Of a DNA stretch of 64,000 bases, positions 9,185 to 18,305 are shown one piece after another. The notes beneath the pieces were generated by a model. It was not told the origin of the DNA. It saw nothing but the letters and a program-made list of their open reading frames with translations, and made no database searches. Location of the stretch: the NCBI GenBank assembly GCA_038207585.1, contig JBBQZP010000013.1:38256-102255 (forward strand). The letters run 5' to 3'. The first letter of the stretch is position 1, and every line of letters starts with the position of its first letter. This DNA comes from JBBQZP01 sp038207585. GTDB lineage: Bacteria > Pseudomonadota > Alphaproteobacteria > Rhodobacterales > Rhodobacteraceae. The position numbers and the translations under genes were made by a program.

Positions 9185-10791
9185 ACCCGAGACATATCAC
9201 CGGTCGCAAGATCAACCCTGATATCGCCCGTCGGCAGGCCGTTCGCGTATTTCGTGAACATCGCAAACACCGCCGCCAGACGGGACGCGATAGCGGGCAG
9301 CGCGGGTTTTGGTGCGGCGGCAAAGGCATCGGCAATGCGGTGATAGGCCGCCAGATGATCCGCCGGGATGCCCGCCCTCGCCAGATCGCCCGCGCTGCGC
9401 AGGCGATACCAATCCTCCAGAAACGTCAGTGCAGGCAGATCGGGCAGACCGCGCAGGTCCGCGCCGGAGTAGCCCGCAAGATCGGCAAGGCGCGCATCCG
9501 TCATCATTGCAATCAGATCCTTGGGCCAGTTGCGGCGCAGATAGCGACGCGGCACCAGATGGCGGATATGGGCCGCCAGAAACGGGCCGTAAGTTGTGTG
9601 ATCCAGAAGATGCACACCCTTGCCGGTCTGCGCCACCTGATCCGCATAGATACGCGCCACGTCGGGGGGCATCGGCATGGTGTCCAGCGAAACCGTCTCG
9701 ATCCGCGCCATGCCATCCGCCACGGTCACCACCTTGAACGCGCCGGGATAGCCGACCAGCGACGGCACGGCGATATTGACCAACCCGCCCCCCGCAGGCC
9801 CGAAACGCGCCGTATCATTCACATGCAGATGCCCGCTGAAATGCAGACGGATGCCGGTCGCGAGCATCCTGCGCGCCACAGCATCAGGCGGAATGCGCAG
9901 CGCCGTTGCACTTTCACCGAACAGCGCGCGTTCCTCCGGCCCGGTGGCGCGCATAGGGTCCAGCACGGGATAGTGCGAAAACGCGATCAGCGCCTTGCCC
10001 AGCGCCTTTGCCCGCGTGGCCACATTGGCAATCCAGTTCAGCAGATAGGGCCGGTGCGCCAGAACCACGGGCCAGCCCGCATCGGTGGGGTCGCCCCAGC
10101 CGCCCTGCCCGTCGGGCAAAAAAACATTCGCGTCGATCATCAGACACCACAGGCCCGCCACGGGCTCGGTCAGATACGACGCATCGACGTGATCCTGGCC
10201 CCCGATGGGATAGGTGCGCGCGCCAAGGTCAGGGTCGGCGCCGAACGGCGTTTCCCAGTGCAGATCATGCGCGCGCGGCGTGTAACCAAGGTCGGGAATT
10301 GCGGCCAGCGCGGCCGCCACACTGTCGCAACGCATCGCATCGGTAACAAGGATGCGTGCCGCACTCCGGTCTTTGGCCGCCGGATCACTGGTCACCAGAT
10401 CATAGCCTTCGGCGCTTAGAAACCGGTTCGTCCGATCCCGTCCAAACGGGCCGAACATGTCATGGTTGCCCGGCAGCGCGTGAAACCGCAGCCCCCGCGC
10501 GCGGAAAGTATCCAGCAGCCGCGCCAGCCCCCGCACCGAAGGGCGCTGGCCGTCATCGGTATAGTCGCCCAGCAAGATCACATCGCCGATGCCGCGCGCC
10601 AGCACCGCATCAAGCGCAAAACGCAGTGCGGGCCCGCTTTCGTTGCGCAACCGGATGGAACGCAGCGTATCGCCCAAAGGCTCCAGTGTCAGCCTACCGC
10701 CGGGCACTGCGACGCCGGATGTACCGAAATCACCGGTGACATCGTGGAAATGCGCGTCGGCGATTACCGCAATCCGGGCGGGCGCCGTCAT
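9181..10791 (-). CDS. Calcineurin-like metallophosphoesterase
   Basis: This 536-residue protein on the minus strand carries the full metallophosphoesterase set: IADAHFHD (D-x-H), LLGDYTDDG (GD), LPGNHDMFG (GNHD) and FSGHLHVND (GHxH). These coordinate a two-metal centre that hydrolyses phosphomono- or diesters. ATG 10791 (MTAPARIAVIADAH) places the first metal motif about 10 residues in, as usual; an upstream in-frame ATG adds eight residues. There is no signal peptide. A C-terminal extension of about 200 residues beyond the catalytic core is longer than in CpdA-type cAMP phosphodiesterases. The neighbourhood (cyclic-nucleotide sensor and cyclase) makes a nucleotide substrate possible but unproven. 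It converges with the preceding gene. Confidence 0.85.
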   Translation of the reverse strand: MTAPARIAVIADAHFHDVTGDFGTSGVAVPGGRLTLEPLGDTLRSIRLRNESGPALRFALDAVLARGIGDVILLGDYTDDGQRPSVRGLARLLDTFRARGLRFHALPGNHDMFGPFGRDRTNRFLSAEGYDLVTSDPAAKDRSAARILVTDAMRCDSVAAALAAIPDLGYTPRAHDLHWETPFGADPDLGARTYPIGGQDHVDASYLTEPVAGLWCLMIDANVFLPDGQGGWGDPTDAGWPVVLAHRPYLLNWIANVATRAKALGKALIAFSHYPVLDPMRATGPEERALFGESATALRIPPDAVARRMLATGIRLHFSGHLHVNDTARFGPAGGGLVNIAVPSLVGYPGAFKVVTVADGMARIETVSLDTMPMPPDVARIYADQVAQTGKGVHLLDHTTYGPFLAAHIRHLVPRRYLRRNWPKDLIAMMTDARLADLAGYSGADLRGLPDLPALTFLEDWYRLRSAGDLARAGIPADHLAAYHRIADAFAAAPKPALPAIASRLAAVFAMFTKYANGLPTGDIRVDLATGDMSRV

Positions 10792-10893
10792 CGGATTGAC
10801 CTTGGGGCAGGGCAAAGCCGCTTTCGGGCATCCTCTGCAACACCCTGAAAAATCATCATACTTTGAGTCTCGCCTGCCCGCACCTTAACCGCT

Positions 10894-11019
10894 ATGATGA
10901 TCAGCGCCGCCCCGGATGGCAAGGATGAAAGCCTGGTGTTACCGTTTGCCCCGACCCTTGACCCGCTTGCGGGTTCCGCCTTCGCCGATGCTGGCACAGG
11001 GGCCAGGTCCGGCGCATGA
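10894..11019 (+). CDS. Possible small leader ORF, 41 codons
   Basis: An ATG at 10894 opens 41 codons ending in TGA at 11017-11019, overlapping the ATG of the MBL-fold gene as ATGA. The same kind of coupling joins most genes in this region, which is why I list it. The predicted peptide is small, proline- and alanine-rich and has no recognised motif. No good ribosome site precedes it. It may be a chance frame in the promoter region between two divergent genes. Confidence 0.2.
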   Translation: MMISAAPDGKDESLVLPFAPTLDPLAGSAFADAGTGARSGA

Positions 11020-11843
11020 CTGACCGGTTTGAGGTTTGCCTTTGGGGCACGCGCGGCAGCCTGCCGGTATCGGGCCCAGAGTTCCGCAAATTCGGCGGCA
11101 ACACGTCTTGCGTCGAGATGCGCTGCGGCGACCGGGTGCTTTTGTTCGATGCAGGCTCGGGATTGCCGGGTGCGGGCCAGCGGCTCAAGACCAAAGCGGG
11201 GGGCGAGGTCGCGCTGTTCTTCACGCATTTTCACTATGATCATGTGATGGGATTGCCGTTCTTTGCGCCGTTCTATGACCCGGCCGCGTCGGTTTCGATC
11301 TGGTCGGGCAACATGGCGGGGAAGATGACCACGCATGATGTCATCCGCCAGTTCATGCAGGCACCGTTCTTTCCCATCGGGCCAGAGGTCTGGCACGCGC
11401 AACTGACCACGCATGATTTCACAGCGGGCGATGTGTTGAAGCCTTGTCCCGGCGTCACGCTGCGCACCGGGGCGCTGAACCACCCGGGCGGGGCCATTGG
11501 CTACCGGGTGGAATTCGGCGGGCGCGCGGTGGCCCTGATCACAGACACCGAACATGAGCCCGGTGTGCTTGACCCGGCCGTTCTGGCCCTGATCGAAGGG
11601 TGTGATCTGTTCATGTACGACGCGACCTTTACGGACGCCGAGTTCGACACCTATCGCGGCTTCGGCCATTCCACCTGGCAGCACGCGATCCGGCTGGCAC
11701 AGGCAGCGGGGGCAAAGCGGGTCGGGTTCATTCACCACGCGAAATGGCGCAATGATGCTGATCTTTCGCAGATCGACGCCGAGGCGAAGCTGCAGATGGC
11801 CGGCGCTTTTTGCGGCGAGGACGGGCAGATCATCACGCTTTAG
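11016..11843 (+). CDS. MBL-fold metallo-hydrolase, phosphodiesterase-like
   Basis: This 275-residue cytoplasmic protein of the metallo-beta-lactamase fold starts at ATG 11016, behind a purine-rich GGGGCCAGG. The metal motif is THFHYDHVMG (HxHxDH), with further ligands at LNHPGG and ITDTEHEPG and a late histidine in VGFIHHAKWR. The opening WGTRGSLPVSGPEFRKFGGNTSC is typical of a bacterial subgroup annotated as MBL-fold hydrolases, some related to class II cyclic-nucleotide phosphodiesterases and RNase Z. Its placement between a cyclic-nucleotide-binding protein and a cyclase suggests a phosphodiester substrate, but the sequence alone cannot settle that. Its 3' end overlaps the convergent deacetylase gene by 11 bases. 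Confidence 0.85.
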   Translation: MTDRFEVCLWGTRGSLPVSGPEFRKFGGNTSCVEMRCGDRVLLFDAGSGLPGAGQRLKTKAGGEVALFFTHFHYDHVMGLPFFAPFYDPAASVSIWSGNMAGKMTTHDVIRQFMQAPFFPIGPEVWHAQLTTHDFTAGDVLKPCPGVTLRTGALNHPGGAIGYRVEFGGRAVALITDTEHEPGVLDPAVLALIEGCDLFMYDATFTDAEFDTYRGFGHSTWQHAIRLAQAAGAKRVGFIHHAKWRNDADLSQIDAEAKLQMAGAFCGEDGQIITL

Positions 11844-12573
11844 CGGCGACCAGCGCGCCGAGGCCAACCCATTGGCAGCCGGGATGGTCCGCCACCTCCA
11901 GCAGATCGTCGATGAACCGCCATGCACGATCATCATGCACAAGGTGATGAGTCAGCAGGCCCATCACGCCGCCGTGCCTGAACATGCGGCGCAGGCGGTC
12001 GACGATTTCTGCCACCAGCAGTCCCGTGTCCCGCCCACCGCGAGACCCGCGCCAGTCGATCAGATCGACATGCGTGTTGATCATGGGCAGCGGTGCGTCC
12101 GGCAAGACCCGGCCAAACACCGACACGGCACGAAAGCCGATTGCGGGCAGATGCGGCAGCAGGCTTTGGTCGATGCGGTTCCACGGCGGCACCAGCACCG
12201 GCACGAACCGGTCGGGGTGCAACTGCGCCAGCCGTGCCACACCCTGCTGCAACTCTGCCAGAACGGCTTCAGCCGGGCGATGATCGCCAAGTTCGCACTT
12301 CTTTCCCCGCCCACGGGAATGATCCTGATGCCGCCAGCCATGCACCGCAACCGTAACGCCCGATGCCTGATCCAGCCGCGCGGCCAACGCGGGACCGGTT
12401 GGTTCGGGGATCACCGCCAGCGTGACGGGCACGCGCGCCGCCACCTGCAACAGCCGGTCCAGCGCCGGGGTGGGCTGGATTGCATCATCGTCGCGCAGCC
12501 ACAAAGGGGCCGTGCGCCCCGCATCGGCCCAGCGGTCAAGTTCTACCGTCAGGGGGTCGAAAAGGTCAATCAT
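11833..12573 (-). CDS. Polysaccharide deacetylase family protein
   Basis: This 246-residue minus-strand protein begins MIDLFDPLTVELDRW at ATG 12573, overlapping the stop of the upstream glycosyltransferase as ATGA. It reads LWLRDDDAIQP near the start (the metal-binding Asp pair), AVHGWRHQDH (the H-x-x-x-H type ligand) and VPPWNRID, the conserved Pro-Pro-Trp-Asn loop of NodB-like carbohydrate esterase 4 relatives. There is no signal peptide, so it may act on a cytoplasmic glycan intermediate. Coupling to a GT4 gene suggests the pair adds and trims a sugar on one molecule. It is shorter and more divergent than secreted chitin deacetylases; loss of activity cannot be excluded. Confidence 0.78.
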   Translation of the reverse strand: MIDLFDPLTVELDRWADAGRTAPLWLRDDDAIQPTPALDRLLQVAARVPVTLAVIPEPTGPALAARLDQASGVTVAVHGWRHQDHSRGRGKKCELGDHRPAEAVLAELQQGVARLAQLHPDRFVPVLVPPWNRIDQSLLPHLPAIGFRAVSVFGRVLPDAPLPMINTHVDLIDWRGSRGGRDTGLLVAEIVDRLRRMFRHGGVMGLLTHHLVHDDRAWRFIDDLLEVADHPGCQWVGLGALVAAKA

Positions 12574-13652
12574 CGCACCACCGCCTCGTGCAATATCCGG
12601 TTCAGACGAGCCGAGGCCGCATCCGGACTGCGCTCGCACACAACAAATTCGCGGGCGGCGTGCCCCATCCGGCGACGCAGCACAGGGTCGGCAAGCAACG
12701 TTTGGATCGCTTGCGCAAAGGCCGTCACATCATCGGGGGGCGACAACAGTCCGGTTGTGCCGTGGTCCACCACCTCGGGCACACCGGCCACGTTCTGGGC
12801 GACCACCGGCAGACCCGCGGCCTGCGCCTCCAGATAGGCCAGACCGTAAGCCTCGGCGTAACCGGGCCAGACATAAAGGCCGCCGGCGCGCAACGCGGCC
12901 GCCACGTCGGCGGCAGAACATTGACCCAGCCAGTCGATCCTTGCGGGGTCAATCGGCGCGAACAGGGTGCGTACGTCATCCGCCGCAGGCCCGTCACCCA
13001 CGATGCGCAGCCGCCACGGCAGCGCATCCGGCAAAAGCGCAACCGCCTGCGCCAGCATCGCATAGCTGCGCAACTTGTCGCCCGGGCGCATCATCGCGAC
13101 GGCCACCATGACGGGCGCATCAACGCCGCCCGCGTGCAGACCCTTGGTATCCAGAAACGGCGGCAGCATCGCGATGCGGGCGTCGGGCACGGCGGCAAGC
13201 AACCCCGGCCTGTCACGCGCCGTCAGGCAGATGTTCACAGCCGCCATCGCCACACCCTCTTGCACGCGGTCTTGCAGCGTTTCCCACCCGGTTCCAAGAA
13301 CCTTGCGCGCCAGCGAGCTTTCCGCCGTGACATAAGCCATGCCAAAGCGCGCCGCCAGCGCCGGGCCGATCAGATCGGGCGATTTGTAATAGGGGTGATA
13401 GCAGAACCAAAGATCAGGCGCCGCGGTGGCCCAACGGTTGGTCAGCCGCGCCACCTCGGCCAAAGCGGCGCGATGCAGGGCAGCAATCGCATCCGGCAAG
13501 GGTTCGCGCAGATAGGCGCGCAGGTGCGATGCCACAGCCACCTCATGCCCGGCCCGTTCCAGTGCCGCAATCAGTTGTCGCGCCATCAAACGATCGCCCG
13601 AAGGCACCAAATGGTCGGGCGGTTTCATCGGGGCGTAGAAGGCTATTTTCAT
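12570..13652 (-). CDS. Glycosyltransferase family 4
   Basis: This 360-residue GT-B enzyme starts at ATG 13652 (MKIAFYAPMKPPDHLVPSGDR), the usual opening of GT4 members with the GDR acceptor loop. The C-terminal donor half has RIVGDGPAADDV, WPGYAEAYGLAYLEAQAAGLPVV in place of the E-x7-E motif, and GVPEVVDHGTTGLL. It is the upstream gene of a two-gene minus-strand unit with the deacetylase at 11833-12573. The 223 bases upstream separate it from the divergent cyclase gene and should hold both promoters. There is no membrane segment. Donor sugar and acceptor are unknown; a surface polysaccharide or glycolipid is likely from context. Confidence 0.83.
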   Translation of the reverse strand: MKIAFYAPMKPPDHLVPSGDRLMARQLIAALERAGHEVAVASHLRAYLREPLPDAIAALHRAALAEVARLTNRWATAAPDLWFCYHPYYKSPDLIGPALAARFGMAYVTAESSLARKVLGTGWETLQDRVQEGVAMAAVNICLTARDRPGLLAAVPDARIAMLPPFLDTKGLHAGGVDAPVMVAVAMMRPGDKLRSYAMLAQAVALLPDALPWRLRIVGDGPAADDVRTLFAPIDPARIDWLGQCSAADVAAALRAGGLYVWPGYAEAYGLAYLEAQAAGLPVVAQNVAGVPEVVDHGTTGLLSPPDDVTAFAQAIQTLLADPVLRRRMGHAAREFVVCERSPDAASARLNRILHEAVVR

Positions 13653-13875
13653 GGTCAGCGCACGCTAGGGGGCGGGGGCATCTTCTGTCAATGCGGGGGC
13701 GGTTTTGCGCCAAGCGTGCGCAACCGCACAGGTTTCGTGCCGCGCAGCCTCTTGGAAAACGATCCGCGACGGATATATGACATTCAACCGTTTGTCCCGG
13801 ACCAGCCGCGCACCCGGTCGCTTCGGTGCCACCCAAGAAACTCCCCTGCCCGGGGTCTGACGCGAAAGATGCCGC

Positions 13876-15255
13876 ATGGCCCCCTATTTCTCATCCGCTC
13901 CGAATGGTGATGTGTCCTCTACCCTTGTGGATCAGCTGTCCACCTGGCTGAAGGCGGCGGCGCTGAAAGGCACCGATCTGAACGCGCTTGTCACCGGCAC
14001 CTGTGACCGGCTGTCAGCGGCGGGGTTTCCTCTGTTGCGGGTCGCGGTCAGCTTTACCATGCTGCACCCGCTTTACGATGCGCTCAGCTTTACCTGGGTG
14101 CGCGGCAAAGGTGTGCAAGTCGAGGGGCACGAGACAAACCGCAACGGCGTGCGCCCCGAACGCTATCTGTCGAGCCCCTATTTCCAGATGATCGACCGCA
14201 ATCTGGAGCATCTGCGCCGCAGGCTTAACGCCGCAGGCCCGGTCGAATTTCCGGTGTTTGATGATCTGCGCGAGATGGGGGCCACCGATTATCTGGCCTT
14301 CCGGCAGGTGTTCGGCGATTCCGATGATCGAGGCATGATGGGGTCCTGGACCACCGACCGTCCCGGGGGCTTTACCGAAGACATGATCAAGACGCTCTTG
14401 TATGTGCAGTCGAACCTTGCCGTTGCTGCAAAGATGGCGGTGCTGGACAAACTGGCCGACAACATGCTGTCGACCTATCTGGGCGGTAATGCGGGGCGGC
14501 GCGTGCTGTCGGGCCTGACCAAACGCGGCGACGGCGATACGATCCGCGCCGTGCTGGTAATGGGCGACATGCGCGAGTCAACGGCACTGGCCGAGGGCGA
14601 GGGGCGGCAGGCCTATATCGACACGCTGAACGAATTTTTCGATGCCATCGCCGCGCCCTTCAACCGCGACGGCGGCGAGATTCTCAGCTTCATCGGCGAC
14701 GGGTTTCTGGCCGTCTACCCCTGCGAGCGGCACAAAGAACCGTCAACCATCGCCGCGCGGGCCGCAATGGAGGCGGTGCGCCACGCCACCACTCGCATGG
14801 CAAGCCTGAATGCGCGGCGTCTTCAAGACGGCCATGCGGCCATCGGCTATGGCCTTGGCCTGCATGTCGGCAATGTCATGTTCGGCAATGTGGGCCTGAA
14901 GAACCGGCTGACGTTTTCGGCCTTCGGATCAGCGGTGAATGAAGTTCAACGCCTTGAAAGTCTTACAAAGAAATTCAAGACACCGGTCGTCGCCAGCAAG
15001 ATTTTCACCACCTACTGCGGTGGTGACTGGGCGTTTCAGGGCAATGAGGCGCTGCGGGGTTTGCGCGAAACCGTGTCGGTTTTCGTGCCCGAGCCTGCGC
15101 TTCTTGCGCCCCTTTCGGCCGAAGACGTTGCAATCGAGGCATCGGCCGTTGGCTCCGACGCTGAACAAGTGATGATGCTGTATCGCAACCGGGGCGTCAG
15201 CCTGCCCGCACCCTTGCCGGCACCGCTGCCCAACCGGGCGGAAAAACTGAACTGA
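13876..15255 (+). CDS. Class III adenylate/guanylate cyclase
   Basis: This 459-residue protein has a C-terminal cyclase homology domain from about residue 222. The two metal aspartates are in VMGDMREST (about 232) and FIGDGFLAVYPC (about 275). The nucleotide-binding segment GLGLHVGNVMFGNVG and NRLTFSAFG follow at about 325-350. The N-terminal half (about 1-200) has no recognised sensor domain and no membrane segment. It synthesises cAMP or cGMP in the cytoplasm; I cannot tell which. The nearest cyclic-nucleotide receptor is the protein at 8720-9184, and two phosphoesterase-fold proteins lie between. It is divergent from the GT4 gene and 144 bases upstream of the transporter binding protein. 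Confidence 0.9.
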   Translation: MAPYFSSAPNGDVSSTLVDQLSTWLKAAALKGTDLNALVTGTCDRLSAAGFPLLRVAVSFTMLHPLYDALSFTWVRGKGVQVEGHETNRNGVRPERYLSSPYFQMIDRNLEHLRRRLNAAGPVEFPVFDDLREMGATDYLAFRQVFGDSDDRGMMGSWTTDRPGGFTEDMIKTLLYVQSNLAVAAKMAVLDKLADNMLSTYLGGNAGRRVLSGLTKRGDGDTIRAVLVMGDMRESTALAEGEGRQAYIDTLNEFFDAIAAPFNRDGGEILSFIGDGFLAVYPCERHKEPSTIAARAAMEAVRHATTRMASLNARRLQDGHAAIGYGLGLHVGNVMFGNVGLKNRLTFSAFGSAVNEVQRLESLTKKFKTPVVASKIFTTYCGGDWAFQGNEALRGLRETVSVFVPEPALLAPLSAEDVAIEASAVGSDAEQVMMLYRNRGVSLPAPLPAPLPNRAEKLN

Positions 15256-15399
15256 GGCCGGCTTGACCGTCATCTCTATGGCAATAGACAGGCCATTATC
15301 GCTGGTCTAGGGTCGGGCATGGGCTTTCCTGACCGGACCACTCGCAATGATCAAACTGCCGAATTCGTGGACGAATCTCGCGTCGTGCGGCGGCGTGCG

Positions 15400-17304
15400 A
15401 TGATCAGCCGCCGGACGGCGCTTGGCTTGATTGCGGCAAGCCTTGCGCCCTCTATCCTGCGTGCGCAAACGGGTGTCACTGACGCGCTGCAACCGCATGT
15501 CGATGCGGGGAAATTGCCCGCATTGGCCGACCGGTTGCCAGGCGTTCCGCGCGTGGTGAACCTTGCCGCGATGGGCCGAGCGCCGGGGCGGCAGGGCGGC
15601 AGTATCCGCAGCCTGATCGGCGGTCAGAAAGACATCCGCTACATGACGGTGAATGGCTATTCCCGGCTGGTCGGATATGACGAAAGCCTGTCTTTTCAGC
15701 CCGATATTCTGGAACGCTTCGATGTGGAAGAAGACCGGATTTTCACCTTTCGCCTGCGTGCGGGCCACCGCTGGTCAGACGGCGCGCCACTGACCACCGA
15801 TGATTTTCGCCACGGCTGGGACGATGTCCTGATGAACAAGGACCTGCGCCCCGGTGGCCTTCCGACCGAGATGATGGCGGGGGGCGAGCCGCCGGTGTTC
15901 GAGGTGCTGGACGATCTGACCGTGCGGTTCACCTTTGCTGCCCCGAACCCCGAGTTCCTGCCTGCCCTTGCAGCCCCACAGGCGCTTTCGCTTTTGTTTC
16001 CGGCGCATTACCTCAAGCAGTTCCACGCGGCTTACGCCGATGCGGATGCGCTGACCGCACTGATCACGAAGAAAAAGGTCGAGGAATGGACCGATCTTTA
16101 TCAGAAGATGTCACGCAGCTATCGCCCGGAAAACCCCGACCTGCCCTCACTTGACCCGTGGATCAACACGACGACACCGCCCGCCGAACAGTTTGTCTTC
16201 GTGCGCAACCCGTATTTCCACCGCGTGGATGAGAATGGAACGCAACTGCCCTACGTCAACGAAGTGCTGCTGAATATCGCGCAACCCGGCATCATCGGGG
16301 CCAAGACCGGCGCGGGGGAAAGCGATCTGCAATTCGCCGCCCTCGATTTTGCCGATTACACCTATCTCAAGGCCGCCGAGAAACTGCACCCGGTGAAAGT
16401 GGCCCTCTGGACCCGCACGCAAGGGTCGGTGGTGGCGTTGAAACCGAACCTCAACTGCTCTGATCAGGTCTGGCGGGGTGTCTTGCAGGATGCGCGCGTG
16501 CGACGTGCCTTGTCGCTAGCGATCAACCGGCACGAGATCAACATGGTGTCGTTCTTTGGTCTTGCTACCGAAAGTGCGGATACCGTGCTGCCGCAAAGCC
16601 CGCTTTACCGCGAAGAATACGCGAACGCCTTCGCCGCCTATGACCCCGACCGCGCCAATGCGCTGCTCGATGAGGTCGGGCTGACCGACCGCAACGATGA
16701 CGGCTTGCGCCTGTTGCCAGACGGTCGCCCGATGGAGATCATCGTGGAAACCGCTGGCGAAAGCACGTTGCAAACCGATGTGATGGAACTGGTGACGGAT
16801 CACTGGCGCGCCATCGGCATCGCGGTCTTTGTGCGCGCGACGCAGCGCGACATCTTCCGCAGTCGGGTGATGGCGGGGTCGGTTATCATGTCGGTCTGGA
16901 CAGGCCTTGATAACGGCGTGCCCACCGCCGACATGTCGCCCGCAGGCCTTGCGCCAACGTCGGACGAACAGTTGGAATGGCCGTTGTGGGGCATGCACTA
17001 TTATTCGCGAGGCGAGGGCGGCACGCCCCCGGATATGCCAGAAGCTGTTGAACTATTTGATCTTTATCGCACATGGCGCACGACCAGAACCACCGAAGAG
17101 CGGGCGGACGTCTGGCACAGGATGCTGGCTCTGCGGGCAGAACAGGTGTTTTCCATCGGGTTGGTGAACGCCGCGCTGCAACCCCTTGTGCGGTCATCAA
17201 AGCTGCGCAACATGCCGGACAAGGGACTTTATGGCTTTGATCCGACCTCGTATCTGGGCGTCTACATGCCCGATACGTTCTGGTATGACACGGGCGAGGC
17301 ATAG
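15400..17304 (+). CDS. ABC transporter substrate-binding protein, peptide/nickel (SBP_bac_5) type
   Basis: This 634-residue extracytoplasmic protein starts at ATG 15400, giving MISRRTALGLIAASLAPSI, a twin-arginine-like signal ending near LRAQ. The longer frame from 15319 would bury this signal. The body matches cluster C binding proteins: FTFRLRAGHRWSDGAPLTTDDF, VRRALSLAINRHEIN and the late NYP-type region. Length is at the long end for the family, as in YejA-type proteins. It is followed two bases later by the first permease, forming a typical binding protein-permease-permease unit. The ATPase is not adjacent; the fused one at 315-2204 is the best candidate. The ligand may be a peptide or an oligosaccharide given the glycan context. 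Confidence 0.88.
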   Translation: MISRRTALGLIAASLAPSILRAQTGVTDALQPHVDAGKLPALADRLPGVPRVVNLAAMGRAPGRQGGSIRSLIGGQKDIRYMTVNGYSRLVGYDESLSFQPDILERFDVEEDRIFTFRLRAGHRWSDGAPLTTDDFRHGWDDVLMNKDLRPGGLPTEMMAGGEPPVFEVLDDLTVRFTFAAPNPEFLPALAAPQALSLLFPAHYLKQFHAAYADADALTALITKKKVEEWTDLYQKMSRSYRPENPDLPSLDPWINTTTPPAEQFVFVRNPYFHRVDENGTQLPYVNEVLLNIAQPGIIGAKTGAGESDLQFAALDFADYTYLKAAEKLHPVKVALWTRTQGSVVALKPNLNCSDQVWRGVLQDARVRRALSLAINRHEINMVSFFGLATESADTVLPQSPLYREEYANAFAAYDPDRANALLDEVGLTDRNDDGLRLLPDGRPMEIIVETAGESTLQTDVMELVTDHWRAIGIAVFVRATQRDIFRSRVMAGSVIMSVWTGLDNGVPTADMSPAGLAPTSDEQLEWPLWGMHYYSRGEGGTPPDMPEAVELFDLYRTWRTTRTTEERADVWHRMLALRAEQVFSIGLVNAALQPLVRSSKLRNMPDKGLYGFDPTSYLGVYMPDTFWYDTGEA

Positions 17305-17306
17305 GC

Positions 17307-18305
17307 GTGGGTCGTTATATCCTTTGGCGCATCCTGATCATGGTGCCGACGCTGATCCTGATTTCGATGCTGGTCTTTACCATCATCGAACTGCCCCCCG
17401 GCGATTATTTCGAAAGCTACGTGGCCGAATTGCGCGCCATTGGCGAGGCGTCGGACATGGCCGCGATTGATGCGCTGCGCGCCCGCTACGGCTTTGATCA
17501 ACCGATCCCGATCCGCTATCTGCATTGGGTCGGCGGTATGCTGGTGGGCGATTTCGGCTATTCGTTCGAATATCAGTTGCCGGTCAACGAGGTTGTCGGC
17601 GACCGGCTTTGGCTTTCGGTTGTTCTGTCTTTCGTGACGATCATCTTTACTTGGATCATCGCCTTTCCGATCGGCATCTATTCGGCAACGCATCAGTACA
17701 GTTGGGGCGATTACGGGCTGACGCTGCTGGGCCTTATCGGGCTTGCGATCCCGAATTTCATGCTGGCGCTGATCATGATGTATTTCGCCAATGTCTGGTT
17801 CGGCACGTCCATCGGCGGGCTGATGGACCCGCAATACCTTGGCGAGTCGATGTCATGGGCCAAGGCGGGGTCGATCCTTGAACATATGTGGATTCCGGTT
17901 CTGATCATCGGCACGGCAGGCACGGCGGGCATGATCCGCCGTCTGCGCGCCAATCTGCTGGACGAACTGCAAAAGCAATATGTCGTCACCGCGCGGGCCA
18001 AGGGGTTGTCACCGTTCAAGAATCTGATGAAATACCCGCTGCGCATGTCGCTTAACTTTTTCATCGCGGATATCGGGTCCATCCTGCCGCAGATCATTTC
18101 GGGGGCCGAAATCACCGCCATCGTGCTGTCGCTGGAGACGACGGGGCCGATGTTGATCCGTGCGCTGCAAAGTCAGGATATGTATCTGGCGGGGTCGTTT
18201 TTGATGTTTCTGGCGTTCCTAACGGTGATTGGCGTGCTGGTGTCAGACATTGCTTTGGCGATCCTTGATCCGCGCATCCGGCTTGCGGGCGGGTCGGTGA
18301 AATGA
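17307..18305 (+). CDS. ABC transporter permease, DppB/YejB type
   Basis: This 332-residue integral membrane protein starts at GTG 17307, two bases after the binding-protein stop. The first membrane helix is ILIMVPTLILISMLVFTII. The family markers are DYFESYVAELR in the first periplasmic loop, RYGFDQPIPIRYLHWVGGMLVGDFGYS, and the coupling loop QYVVTARAKGLS that contacts the ATPase. About six membrane segments are visible. The stop overlaps the next permease start as ATGA, so the two should be made in equal amounts. It forms half of the transmembrane channel for the adjacent binding protein. Confidence 0.9.
   Translation: MGRYILWRILIMVPTLILISMLVFTIIELPPGDYFESYVAELRAIGEASDMAAIDALRARYGFDQPIPIRYLHWVGGMLVGDFGYSFEYQLPVNEVVGDRLWLSVVLSFVTIIFTWIIAFPIGIYSATHQYSWGDYGLTLLGLIGLAIPNFMLALIMMYFANVWFGTSIGGLMDPQYLGESMSWAKAGSILEHMWIPVLIIGTAGTAGMIRRLRANLLDELQKQYVVTARAKGLSPFKNLMKYPLRMSLNFFIADIGSILPQIISGAEITAIVLSLETTGPMLIRALQSQDMYLAGSFLMFLAFLTVIGVLVSDIALAILDPRIRLAGGSVK

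Noticed and set aside
8983..10419. A 478-residue plus-strand frame over the metallophosphoesterase
   Set aside because: Shadow of the minus-strand gene, which carries all catalytic motifs.
12480..13910. A 476-residue plus-strand frame opposite the deacetylase and GT4 genes
   Set aside because: Antisense frame without motifs; the minus-strand genes have family signatures and an ATGA overlap.
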